DNA from: Proteobacteria bacterium UBA4457
GTDB taxonomy: Bacteria > Pseudomonadota > Gammaproteobacteria > Ga0077536
Assembly: GCA_002390205.1 (NCBI GenBank)
Contig: DGOV01000095.1
Span: 1-12,610 of the forward strand
DNA: 12,610 nt
Reading direction: 5' to 3'
Shown: positions 1-7,251 of the stretch, piece by piece
Layout: each line of letters begins with the position of its first letter
How positions within the stretch are numbered: the stretch's first letter is position 1
The notes under the pieces: model-generated
What the model saw: only the letters and a program-made list of their open reading frames with translations
Told to the model about the DNA's origin: nothing
Databases searched by the model: none
Position numbers and translations under genes: made by a program

Positions 1-583
1 TAGGTTCTGGTTGATGGTCACTAACATCAATCAATGATTTCCATTTATTTATCTCGGCTAGTGCAAAGCCACGATCAGGCGATGGGACGCCCAAGAATTC
101 TAACCCAGATTTTTTCCAATCTAACGTGTGGAGTATTGCAAGTGTTTTAGAGAAGTCCACAGGCAACACTCCTCGTCTTGACGCTTTCTCATAGAAATCA
201 CGTCCATTTTTCCCCCATGGACTTGGGCAGACTCCAGATACTTTTTCCATTACTAGGAAAGGAGCCCCTAAAATTTTTGTATCTGACTCATACCAATAAA
301 CTTTTGGAGCAAGCAATTTTGTTTTTTCGAGACATTGAAGAACCTTAAATTGCGTTTCAAGATTTGATAGGTTGCGTAATAAAGTATTTCCTGGGTCGCG
401 CCTTAGGCATAAAGGTAAAGTACGCTCGACGCCGTTAACTGTAGTGATCAAATCGAATAGCCATGTTTCATGAGACCACCCGACTGTGACTCGTTCTATG
501 TTCGTCAATCGATGATCTTTTTCGTGCGGAATGTTTATACACAAGTACTCTAAAATTTGTTGCTCCGTAACTCTGGTTCCCAT
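1..583 (-). CDS. APH-family phosphotransferase (ACAD10/11 / LvaA-like hydroxyacyl-CoA kinase), N-terminal part, cut by window edge
   Basis: The frame runs open from an ATG at 583 to the left edge, giving 194 residues (MGTRVTEQQILEYL...) with the C-terminal half outside the window. The visible part matches the N-lobe of aminoglycoside-phosphotransferase-like kinases: the strand-loop-strand segment GWSHETWLFDL (about residues 35-45), the LCLRRDP strand (58-64) where an Arg stands at the usual beta3 lysine region, and the hinge-like segment GAPFLVMEKVSG (106-117). The catalytic HxD and DFG-like motifs should lie in the missing half. In this branch (ACAD10/11 kinase domain, LvaA of Pseudomonas putida) the known role is phosphorylation of the hydroxyl of 4-hydroxyacyl-CoA. 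That substrate is inferred here from family and neighbours. The start overlaps the upstream stop as TAATG, with GGAG 11 bases before it, which implies translational coupling to the small upstream gene. The family call is strong and the exact substrate is uncertain. Confidence 0.85.
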   Translation of the reverse strand, partial: MGTRVTEQQILEYLCINIPHEKDHRLTNIERVTVGWSHETWLFDLITTVNGVERTLPLCLRRDPGNTLLRNLSNLETQFKVLQCLEKTKLLAPKVYWYESDTKILGAPFLVMEKVSGVCPSPWGKNGRDFYEKASRRGVLPVDFSKTLAILHTLDWKKSGLEFLGVPSPDRGFALAEINKWKSLIDVSDHQPEP

Positions 584-1008
584 TACTTGGCGAACTCCAT
601 TCGAAAATCAATATCAGCGCGCATCGTGACGTGCACCCGTTCTTTTATTTTATTAACTAACTCTTCGCCTAGGGCTTCCTTCGACAAATATAGTTGTTTA
701 ACAAAGATATCTAATCCTGATCTTGATTTATTCCTGGAGAAATTTTCGAGTCCATTGTGTATTTCACTTGAGAGATTTTTAGAATATTTTCTATTATTGA
801 GAATGAGTGAAACTTCGTCCACTAGAGCTTGGTATGCGGAAGCCATCTCAAGATCGTGTTTTTCCTCTAGAGCTATCTGTAAGGCAATTTTTTCTAAAAC
901 TACCGATGCCATATAGGCTTGTGTTTTTGCATATTCATCTTGTGTGCTCGGTGCAATAACGGTTTTGCAGGTCTTGCTAATTCTCATCAAAGTGTCTTTA
1001 ATTTGCAT
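583..1008 (-). CDS. small helical protein next to the kinase; DUF6285/LvaB-like
   Basis: This 141-residue protein (MQIKDTLMRISKTCK...) is soluble, charged and predicted to be mostly alpha-helical, with no signal peptide or membrane segment. I do not recognise a catalytic motif. Small proteins of this size are habitually encoded beside APH-type acyl-CoA-linked kinases. LvaB of Pseudomonas putida is one such protein and is needed for full LvaA kinase activity, so a kinase-partner role is the best inference. The family name DUF6285 is assigned from context and memory, not from a search. The start is well supported: AGAGG at 1017-1021 overlaps the stop codon of the ligase gene and sits 8 bases before the ATG. 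The stop overlaps the kinase start by one base (TAATG), so the two products are probably made in a fixed ratio. Confidence 0.7.
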   Translation of the reverse strand: MQIKDTLMRISKTCKTVIAPSTQDEYAKTQAYMASVVLEKIALQIALEEKHDLEMASAYQALVDEVSLILNNRKYSKNLSSEIHNGLENFSRNKSRSGLDIFVKQLYLSKEALGEELVNKIKERVHVTMRADIDFRMEFAK

Positions 1009-1019
1009 ACAACATACCT

Positions 1020-2684
1020 CTAGTCATTATTCGATTGAGGGGTGAGTGACTGTGCGATTTCTCTTAGTCGAAATTTCTGTATCTTCCCACTCATTGTTCT
1101 AGGGAAAGTATCGATTATTTCTAGTCTCTCTGGTAAGTATTGGGTAGTAATGTCACAAGATTTTAAATAATCAACAAGGCCTTTGAAGGAGAGTGTTTCC
1201 CCTTCAGTGAAGCTTACAAAGGCACAGCTTCTTTCTCCCAGTCGCTCATCGGGCATGCCTACAATCGCCACATCTGCAACAGCATCATGCCGGTAAAGCA
1301 ACTGTTCTACTTCAACTACTGGTATATTTTCTCCACCGCGGATAATAATATCTTTTGATCTTCCTGTTATTCGAATATAGCCGTCTTCATCCATCCTTGC
1401 ATTGTCTCCAGTCTCTAGCCAAAAACCTTCATCTACTCCATATTCTGTTGGTCTCTTGAGATAGCCGACGAAACTTGTGACGCAACGTGCTTGGAGTCGG
1501 CCTTCTTGGCCATGGGGGGCAACTTTGTCGGCTGAGTCAAGTATGCGCACCTCTTGAAAGGGTAGCGCACGCCCGTCTGTGCCAATGACTTTTTCATCAG
1601 AGTCTCCTGGGTAAGTGGCAGTTGCAATCCCCATTTCTGTCATACCCCATGCACTCATCACATACATTGAAGGGTATGCTTTTGTAGCCTGTTCGACTAA
1701 TACTCTGGGAATAGGAGCTCCAGCGCACAGAAATAGACGAAGAGGGCATGTTGCGTTCACTTTTTCTTTACCTTCCACGACTAAGTCACTTAAAAATGGG
1801 GTAGAACCTAATGTGATAGTGCATCCTTGTTCGTTAATTACATGCAATGCTTGGCTAGGATCCCAGATATCTTGCAATACGCATTTCGAAGCGTTGAAAA
1901 CAGATAAAACAATCGCGTACATGAAGCCTGTCTGGTGGGCAAGGGGAGAGCCCATAAATATAGTGTCACTAGATTTTAGCGCAAATAATTGGCGTGCTAA
2001 TTCTGCCTTGCTTAAGAGTGTATTGGATGTGTGCATGACCCCTTTAGGAGTACCTGTCGTTCCAGAGGTGTACATAATTTCTATGACGTCGTCAGGGCTT
2101 GGGCGAGAATTTCTAACCGACTCGAATAAATCGCTTTTTTCTTCCCAAGACTGATCGGTGAAATATTTTTCGAAAGAAGTGTCTTCGTCTTTTCCATCTA
2201 CAACGAAAATGTGCTCAAGAGTACTTATCTTTTCTTTCAGTGATAGAGCCAACGTTTCGTGTTCGAACCCTCGGAAAAATTCGGGGACAATAAATATCTT
2301 AGCTTCCGCAAAAGCGAGCATGAATTCAAGTTCTCGTTGCCTAAAAATTGGCATCAAAGGGTTAATCACTGCGCCGATTCGAAGGCATGCCAGGTGTATT
2401 GCAGCGTAGTGCCACCAGTTAGGTAGTTGAACTGCGACCACATCACCTGCACGAATTCCTAATGCGAACAGCGCACATGAAATTCGGACTGATGTTTTAG
2501 AAAGCTCGCTATAAGTGATTTGATTCGTCAAGCCAGATTCACTGTTGTGATCGACAATAGCAATGGAAGTACCATTTTTAAAAGCTGCATCATCTAGATA
2601 ATCAGTCAGCAGTTTATTTTTCCAAATACCGCTTTGACACATGCTTTGTTGACGTTGAGGCGTTAGTTGACTTGTTATAGTCAT
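1020..2684 (-). CDS. AMP-forming acyl-CoA ligase, cyclohexanecarboxylate-CoA ligase-like
   Basis: This is a 554-residue adenylate-forming enzyme that should activate a carboxylic acid to an acyl-AMP and then to the CoA thioester in the cytoplasm. Motifs in order: P-loop YTSGTTGTPKG (205-215), SAWGMTEMG (344-352), TGD (425-427), hinge GRSKD (441-445) followed by IIIRGGENI, and PRTMSGKIQK near the C-terminus with the catalytic lysine at K534. The opening LTPQRQQSM...GIWKNKLLTDYLD and the KGVMHTSNTL segment resemble ligases for alicyclic acids (AliA/BadA type) and related medium-chain acids, but the substrate cannot be fixed by eye. The start chosen is the ATG at 2684, which overlaps the upstream stop by four bases (ATGA). 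The frame stays open back to 2786, but those 34 residues lie inside the upstream gene and do not look like family sequence. No good Shine-Dalgarno is visible, which fits translational coupling. Confidence 0.93.
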   Translation of the reverse strand: MTITSQLTPQRQQSMCQSGIWKNKLLTDYLDDAAFKNGTSIAIVDHNSESGLTNQITYSELSKTSVRISCALFALGIRAGDVVAVQLPNWWHYAAIHLACLRIGAVINPLMPIFRQRELEFMLAFAEAKIFIVPEFFRGFEHETLALSLKEKISTLEHIFVVDGKDEDTSFEKYFTDQSWEEKSDLFESVRNSRPSPDDVIEIMYTSGTTGTPKGVMHTSNTLLSKAELARQLFALKSSDTIFMGSPLAHQTGFMYAIVLSVFNASKCVLQDIWDPSQALHVINEQGCTITLGSTPFLSDLVVEGKEKVNATCPLRLFLCAGAPIPRVLVEQATKAYPSMYVMSAWGMTEMGIATATYPGDSDEKVIGTDGRALPFQEVRILDSADKVAPHGQEGRLQARCVTSFVGYLKRPTEYGVDEGFWLETGDNARMDEDGYIRITGRSKDIIIRGGENIPVVEVEQLLYRHDAVADVAIVGMPDERLGERSCAFVSFTEGETLSFKGLVDYLKSCDITTQYLPERLEIIDTFPRTMSGKIQKFRLREIAQSLTPQSNND

Positions 2685-3637
2685 AGAGTTCTGTCTGCGC
2701 GGGATTGACGCATTTTTCTCGACCATCGGTTGACTGGCCACATATCCTGATCTTCCCCCCAACCTTCTAGGCCATTGATTTCCCATCTGATCAAACTATT
2801 ATTATCAATAAAAGTATGCCGGTTGATAATAATCGAACTGAGAGGTTTCCCAGTCGCCTCTAGGCGCCGTCCTTTTGTGTCTTCTGCTGATATTTGAATA
2901 TGATTGATTCGCCCGTGTATAGGATCTCTTTTTACTTTTCGCTCCCCAGATACAAGACTTTGAATTTCACCACCTTGGTTTAGGAATCCATATGTGATTT
3001 GGTCCTTCCCATCTATAGGGCTTGAGACTGCTAAGAAATTCAAATCGGTATTGACCGCGCCAGTCACATAAGCTGCCTGCTTTGGACGATTTTCTGGACG
3101 TATTCCCCAGGTCCTATCTCGCATCCCAATGCAATCAACCTTGATGGCTTCGCCGTAAAGCGATATTTCACCAGTGATCCTTCCGAATTGATCAAAGTGA
3201 TTGGCTTTTCCAAAAGTTGAGCGGATAGAGGTGAGTGGCTCTGGGCGCATAACGCCGTCGAAATGAAGCTCAATCCTCAAGTTATTTCTGTCTTGAAATC
3301 CTAATGCATATTGCATAGCCGGCTCGGTACAAGAAATTGAAACCCCGTTTGGTAACTGACAATTCGAGAGAGTCGTTCTAGGATGTAACTCTAAGGCGGT
3401 GTAGTTAGATGAGTAAAGAGCTTCCCACGGCAGGGGAGACGAGTCGTCCCAGAGCCAACATCCTCCTGCAACAGTGCCAATATTGGGCCGGAACATGCAG
3501 TAGAGCCATCCTCCTAGTTTTCTTTCAGGGACATGAAAAGAATACCACGCGGTTTCTGTTGCCCACCATTTATCTTGCATAGATGCAAAATGAAATTCAT
3601 CATCTTCTCTTATAAATATTGGTTTTTCATCAGCCAT
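2681..3637 (-). CDS. DUF7064/DUF7065-like beta-barrel protein (AttH/CrtC-like fold), unknown function
   Basis: This 318-residue protein has no signal peptide or membrane span and is rich in beta-strand and aromatic residues. Recognisable segments are GWLYCMFRPNIG (43-54) with the following WLWDD (61-65), HFDQFGRITGEI (147-158), and GMRDRTWGIRP (171-181). The last resembles the (D/R)xxWG motif of lipocalin-like two-barrel proteins of the AttH/CrtC (hydroxyneurosporene hydratase-like) group. Proteins of this type often sit in operons with APH-like kinases and acyl-CoA enzymes, and none that I know has a settled biochemical role. By analogy it could bind or hydrate an isoprenoid-like or other hydrophobic substrate, but that is speculation. 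It begins 13 bases after the lactonase gene and its stop overlaps the ligase start (ATGA), so it is an integral operon member. The ribosome-binding site is weak (GCGAG, 9 bases upstream). Confidence 0.72.
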   Translation of the reverse strand: MADEKPIFIREDDEFHFASMQDKWWATETAWYSFHVPERKLGGWLYCMFRPNIGTVAGGCWLWDDSSPLPWEALYSSNYTALELHPRTTLSNCQLPNGVSISCTEPAMQYALGFQDRNNLRIELHFDGVMRPEPLTSIRSTFGKANHFDQFGRITGEISLYGEAIKVDCIGMRDRTWGIRPENRPKQAAYVTGAVNTDLNFLAVSSPIDGKDQITYGFLNQGGEIQSLVSGERKVKRDPIHGRINHIQISAEDTKGRRLEATGKPLSSIIINRHTFIDNNSLIRWEINGLEGWGEDQDMWPVNRWSRKMRQSRADRTL

Positions 3638-3650
3638 TTTGAAGGACTCG

Positions 3651-4598
3651 CTAATTACTTCGTTGGTGAGCTAGTGGCATACCAGCGATAGGGCTGGGGA
3701 CCTTAACCACATAATCTGTTGTCACACTTCCGATATATAGGTCTTTCATTTGCGGACCGCCCCACGTCACATTGGTAGGATTGATCATCGTGTGACCTTC
3801 AGGATCAGATAACATCGTCTTTACTTTACCTTGAGGGGTAATAGCTACAATCTTGTTCGCAAGAACTAGAGTTACCCAAAGATTACCTTCGCAATCAAAT
3901 CCACACCCATCTGTTAAGCCGAGCATACTGCGTGTCTCTGATGACAAAGGTCTTTTGTCTTGGACTTCTATATGTGAAAGACCTAATTTTGGTCCATATG
4001 GTAAGGGTTGGCCTAAGGTGCCATCTTGCCGTATTTTATATCTGATGACATTGCAGCCAGTGGTCTGGCAAACGTACAAATATTCTTCGCCGTAGTCTAG
4101 TGCTATCCCATTAGCAAACTGAATACCTTCGGCAAGTACGGTGACTCTACCATCAGGATCGTATCTAAAAATAAAGCCGTCGTTTGCCCCATCGAATGCT
4201 TTATCTAAAGGTCCCCAAGTAGAATGAGAGCAATAAATACGGCCTTTGGTATCTAAGATGGGATAATTAGATCCATAAAGTGCCCTCCCATTGATCTCGC
4301 GACACAATACTTCCACAAGTCCATCATCAAGGTTTAATCTTTGTAAAGATCCACATTCGCTTTCAGGTCCTCCAAAGTTAGCGATTAGGATACGATTCTC
4401 GAGGTCAAAATTGATCCCATTGGGAGCACCGCGGACGTCTCCCATTTTTGAAAGAGTACCATCGGTATTAACTTTTGCACATGCAGATCTCTTGTCCGAA
4501 AGCCACACTTCACCTTCGGCGCTGACCGCAACATCCTCTGGACGGGAAGCTCCTATACCAAATTTCTCGCATTGAGATAAATTGATTTCTTTTAGCAC
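3651..4598 (-). CDS. SMP-30/gluconolactonase/LRE-family lactonase
   Basis: This 315-residue six-bladed beta-propeller protein probably hydrolyses a lactone using one divalent metal ion. Likely metal ligands follow the SMP-30 pattern: E21 in RPEDVAVS, N163 in FANGIALD, and D230 in LTDGCGFDCEGNLWVT, with N60 (GAPNGINFD) near the active site. Blade repeats of the type DxxGRIY and DCEGNLWV recur through the protein. There is no signal peptide, so it should be cytoplasmic, unlike secreted gluconolactonases. It starts with GTG at 4598, six bases after a strong GAGGAG (4605-4610). It is the first gene of a five-gene operon and is divergent from the small flavoprotein gene at 4756. With BVMO genes nearby, the natural role would be opening a lactone to a hydroxy acid. 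Sugar lactones are an alternative, though no sugar-acid genes are present. Confidence 0.88.
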   Translation of the reverse strand: MLKEINLSQCEKFGIGASRPEDVAVSAEGEVWLSDKRSACAKVNTDGTLSKMGDVRGAPNGINFDLENRILIANFGGPESECGSLQRLNLDDGLVEVLCREINGRALYGSNYPILDTKGRIYCSHSTWGPLDKAFDGANDGFIFRYDPDGRVTVLAEGIQFANGIALDYGEEYLYVCQTTGCNVIRYKIRQDGTLGQPLPYGPKLGLSHIEVQDKRPLSSETRSMLGLTDGCGFDCEGNLWVTLVLANKIVAITPQGKVKTMLSDPEGHTMINPTNVTWGGPQMKDLYIGSVTTDYVVKVPSPIAGMPLAHQRSN

Positions 4599-4755
4599 TT
4601 ATAACTCCTCATTATGACTGTGCTGTGATGTTTTATTATTTCAACAAATTATCACAGATAGAACATTACTTTAGGCGAGTCTAAAATATCAAGAACACTA
4701 GTTCTATAGATCAATATAGGCTGTGTTTATGTCCTTTAACTTGGTAGGATTAAGT
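4599..4755. promoter_or_regulatory. divergent intergenic region with inverted repeats, probable promoter/operator zone
   Basis: This 157-base, AT-rich gap separates the lactonase operon (minus) from the small flavoprotein gene (plus), so both promoters should lie here. Two dyads are visible: CTGTGAT (4623-4629) with ATCACAG (4651-4657), spaced by 21 bases, and AGAAC (4692-4696) with GTTCT (4701-4705) around a four-base centre. The first dyad lies just upstream of the lactonase ribosome-binding site and overlaps the likely promoter. Its spacing is too wide for a CRP site. I see no convincing pair of -35 and -10 boxes, so exact promoter positions are not given. Confidence 0.35.
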
Positions 4756-5187
4756 ATGAAAAATAAACACGGAAAAGTAGCCTCTTTGTCTCCACTAGAT
4801 GTCTCTGACTTATTGGCCGGTTTACGTAAGCCCGTGAGACTTGCATCGATTTCGTCGAATGGATTCCCTTTGATCTCTACTTTGTGGTTCCTATATGAAG
4901 ACGAAAAATTTTGGTGTATAACGCAGGAAAAAACGATACTGCGTTCTAACTTATTCCGAAATCCAAGATGCGCATTTGAAATAGCGTTAGATAAAAGCCG
5001 ATTTAAGCTATTAAGAGGTCAAGGCACTGCAGAACTCAAATTGAGCGAAGGGCCAAGGGTAACTGAGTTGATGATAGACCGATACATGGATGACACCGAC
5101 GGACCAGTTGCAAAAGCCCTGCGTGCTCAAATTCCGACAGAATATGCCATTTGTATAACCCCTTTATGGATAAGAGGACAGGGTTAA
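4756..5187 (+). CDS. small PNPOx-like split-barrel flavin/F420-binding protein
   Basis: This is a 143-residue protein of the pyridoxamine-5'-phosphate-oxidase-like split beta-barrel superfamily. Recognisable elements are the N-terminal helix LSPLDVSDLLAGLRKPVRLA, the strand pair ISSNGFPLISTLWFLYEDEKFWC (about 32-54), the RNPRCAFEI segment (68-76), and LLRGQGTAEL (85-94). Members bind FMN or F420 and reduce or bind small substrates. The cofactor and substrate cannot be told here. The start chosen is ATG 4756 because AGGA (4746-4749) lies six bases before it. GTG 4723 and ATG 4729 are in frame and would add up to 11 residues that do not look like family sequence. It is the only plus-strand gene, divergent from the lactonase operon and ending six bases from the stop of the convergent crotonase-fold gene. 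Confidence 0.8.
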   Translation: MKNKHGKVASLSPLDVSDLLAGLRKPVRLASISSNGFPLISTLWFLYEDEKFWCITQEKTILRSNLFRNPRCAFEIALDKSRFKLLRGQGTAELKLSEGPRVTELMIDRYMDDTDGPVAKALRAQIPTEYAICITPLWIRGQG

Positions 5188-5193
5188 AAAATA

Positions 5194-5985
5194 TTATTTA
5201 CCTTGGAAGATAGGTTCTCGACGTTGAGATGCGGACTCGATGCCTTCTTTGTAATCTTTGGTTCCTCTAAGGGCATTTTGCTCTGCTAGTTCGTGGTCGG
5301 TTTGCATAGCAATACTGTCAGCTAATCCTATCCTAAGAGTACTGCGAGTTGACGCTACCGCCAGTGGGGCACAACTAGCGATCTCCTGCGCTATTTTCTG
5401 AGCTTCCAACCGAACGTCGCACAGGGGCACGCATAGATCAGCCAAACCCCATGTGGTTGCTTGTAGCCCATCTATGCGCCTACTCGTCAGGCACATTAGA
5501 GAAGCACGTTGTTTTCCGATTAAGCTAGGCAAGGTAAGCGTTAGGCCGAAACCCGGATGAAATCCTAACTTGGTGAAGTTAGCACTAAATCGACCTTCGG
5601 GACATGTGACTCTAAAATCGGCGGAGACTGCCAATCCCAGTCCGCCTCCGATCGCCGCGCCTTGTACCGCAGCAACTACAGGTTTTTTTGAGCGAAATAT
5701 CCTAACCGCTTGTCGGTAAAGATCGTTTGATAAGACACCTGTTGAGCTATCTTTTGCATTGCCTACGTTAGACGCACCTAGGTTTGCGCCCGCGCAAAAA
5801 TTTTTACCTTCCGCACAGAGTACGATAGCTCTAACATCGTTTCGGCTATCCATCTCGCTATACGTATCTGCTATTTGTGTAATAAGTTCTACGTCAAAAA
5901 AGTTATGAGGAGGACGTCGTATTTCAATGGTAGCAACGAAGTTAGTTATATCAACTGTTAGATCTTTGATGTTGTTCTCGCTCAC
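5194..5985 (-). CDS. enoyl-CoA hydratase/isomerase (crotonase-fold) protein lacking the usual catalytic glutamates
   Basis: This 263-residue crotonase-fold protein has oxyanion-hole segments KNFCAGANLG (61-70) and GAAIGGGLGLAVSADFRV (109-126), which hold an acyl-CoA thioester. Classical hydratases carry Glu in GGGCEL and again before the GxxPGxGG turn. Here those positions read GGGLGL (Gly117) and FTKLGFHPGFG (no acidic residue), so simple water addition is doubtful. Isomerase, hydrolase or another crotonase chemistry is possible. Similar FTxLGxHPGFG proteins are common as unassigned paralogs. The start is GTG 5985, eight bases after AAGGA (5994-5998). An ATG at 6015 would add ten residues (MNDGYIRIFS) but has no ribosome-binding site. 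The gene follows the alcohol dehydrogenase by 59 bases and is probably cotranscribed with it. Confidence 0.87.
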   Translation of the reverse strand: MSENNIKDLTVDITNFVATIEIRRPPHNFFDVELITQIADTYSEMDSRNDVRAIVLCAEGKNFCAGANLGASNVGNAKDSSTGVLSNDLYRQAVRIFRSKKPVVAAVQGAAIGGGLGLAVSADFRVTCPEGRFSANFTKLGFHPGFGLTLTLPSLIGKQRASLMCLTSRRIDGLQATTWGLADLCVPLCDVRLEAQKIAQEIASCAPLAVASTRSTLRIGLADSIAMQTDHELAEQNALRGTKDYKEGIESASQRREPIFQGK

Positions 5986-6044
5986 AGAAAATATCCTTAT
6001 ATACCCATCATTCATCTACGACGAAAATATCGTCTCGATATTAT

Positions 6045-7139
6045 TTATTGATCAAACATTAACACTGTTCTGGTGACTTCACCGGAGGTTATTGCATCAA
6101 AAGCATCACTTACTTTTTCTAGTGGTTCATGCCGAGTCACCATACTATCCAAATCAAGTTTGCCTTGTCTGTAGAGCTCTAGATAGCGCGGTGTATCGAG
6201 CGTAAATCGATTAGAACCCATCATACAGCCAATAATACGTTTCTCGAGGAAGAAATGTCCCGCATTTACGGAGACGCTTTCTCCTACTGGGATAGCGCCT
6301 ACCAATATGGCGGTACCATGAGGAGCTAGACAGTAAAATGCTTGTTGCAGAAGCTTTTGCATACCTACGACCTCGAAGGCAAACTCGGCGCCTCCTGATG
6401 TCATTTTCTTGATTGTTTTTACAGGATCCTGTTTATTGGAGTTGATGGTTTCTGTGGCACCGAACTTCTCTGCGATTTTGAGTTTATCGTCTAGGATGTC
6501 AACGGCAATAATTTGACGCGCCCCAGCTATTTTTGCCCCCTGTATTACCGAGATTCCCACACCACCAGCACCAAAAACAACTACTGACGAACCAGGAGTC
6601 ACTTTCGCAGTATTTAGGGCAGCTCCCACTCCTGTTGTAACGGCACAACCTACTAGGGCCGCTCGGTCAAAGGGAATGTCCTTGTCAATTTTTACAACCG
6701 CCCGATTATGCACAAGCATAGCCTCGGCAAAGCCCCCAAGATCAGCAAACTGATGAATAATTTTTCCATTTTGCGTAACTCGTGGAGGTTCATCTTCACC
6801 ACGTAGACAAGCCCCTCGATCGATACAAAGGTAGGGCCTACCCTGAATACATTGACTGCAGTTACCGCAATACATGGATGTACAAGCAATAACGTGATCA
6901 CCCGGAGCCACATTACGGACGCGATCTCCGATTTCTATGACTATCCCAGCGGGCTCATGTCCCAGGATTGCTGGTAAATTAGACGGAATCGCACCATTGA
7001 GAGCATGCAGATCGCTATGGCAGACTCCGCATGCGATTGTTTTCACTAAGACTTCTTCGGGCCCAGGAGAGGCGATATCAACCTCTTCTATGGAGAGTGG
7101 ATGATTCGTAGCACGATGTATAGCTGCCTTTACTTTCAT
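6045..7139 (-). CDS. zinc-dependent NAD-preferring alcohol dehydrogenase (MDR family)
   Basis: This 364-residue medium-chain dehydrogenase should oxidise an alcohol to an aldehyde or ketone, or run in reverse. The catalytic zinc ligands are visible as C40 (CGVCHSD), H61-E62 (LGHEPAG) and C165 (VGCAVTTGVGA). The structural zinc lobe has C91, C94, C97 and C105. The Rossmann motif GAGGVG is at 190-195, and D214 at the end of the next strand (IIAVD) points to NAD rather than NADP. It resembles the class III/AdhX-type enzymes more than short sorbitol-type ones. The ATG is preceded by GGGG four bases upstream within AAGGGTGGGG. It is the first gene of a pair with the crotonase-fold gene, and an operator-like palindrome lies just upstream. 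In a BVMO/lactonase setting it could oxidise the alcohol end of a ring-opened product. The substrate is inferred. Confidence 0.92.
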   Translation of the reverse strand: MKVKAAIHRATNHPLSIEEVDIASPGPEEVLVKTIACGVCHSDLHALNGAIPSNLPAILGHEPAGIVIEIGDRVRNVAPGDHVIACTSMYCGNCSQCIQGRPYLCIDRGACLRGEDEPPRVTQNGKIIHQFADLGGFAEAMLVHNRAVVKIDKDIPFDRAALVGCAVTTGVGAALNTAKVTPGSSVVVFGAGGVGISVIQGAKIAGARQIIAVDILDDKLKIAEKFGATETINSNKQDPVKTIKKMTSGGAEFAFEVVGMQKLLQQAFYCLAPHGTAILVGAIPVGESVSVNAGHFFLEKRIIGCMMGSNRFTLDTPRYLELYRQGKLDLDSMVTRHEPLEKVSDAFDAITSGEVTRTVLMFDQ

Positions 7140-7155
7140 ATATCCCCACCCTTAG

Positions 7156-7173
7156 TTATTGCATGATCAATAA
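7156..7173. promoter_or_regulatory. operator-like 18-bp inverted repeat upstream of the alcohol dehydrogenase
   Basis: The sequence TTATTGCATGATCAATAA is a dyad with perfect six-base arms (7156-7161 and 7168-7173) around a six-base centre. It lies directly upstream of the AAGGGTGGGG ribosome-binding region of the alcohol dehydrogenase gene. The size is typical of a dimeric repressor site, such as the TetR or GntR type. No regulator gene is in the window, so its binding partner is unknown. The surrounding 112-base gap is AT-rich, and no clear promoter boxes can be assigned. Confidence 0.3.
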
Positions 7174-7251
7174 ATCATTCGTTTAAATCATATACAAAAA
7201 AATCATTTCACGTGGATATAAATTGTTTTATTTTAAGCCTCTATATAGCCA

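Noticed and set aside
557..916. 119-codon plus-strand open frame
   Set aside because: It is antisense to the kinase and small-protein genes, has no ribosome-binding site or recognisable domain, and the minus-strand frame is well supported by coupling.
2685..2786. In-frame 34-residue N-terminal extension of the acyl-CoA ligase
   Set aside because: It lies wholly inside the upstream gene and has no family-like sequence. The ATG at 2684 forms an ATGA overlap with the upstream stop, a standard coupled start.
4623..4657. CRP-like TGTGA and TCACA half-sites
   Set aside because: The halves are 23 bases apart, whereas a CRP site needs six, so they are reported only as a dyad of unknown meaning.
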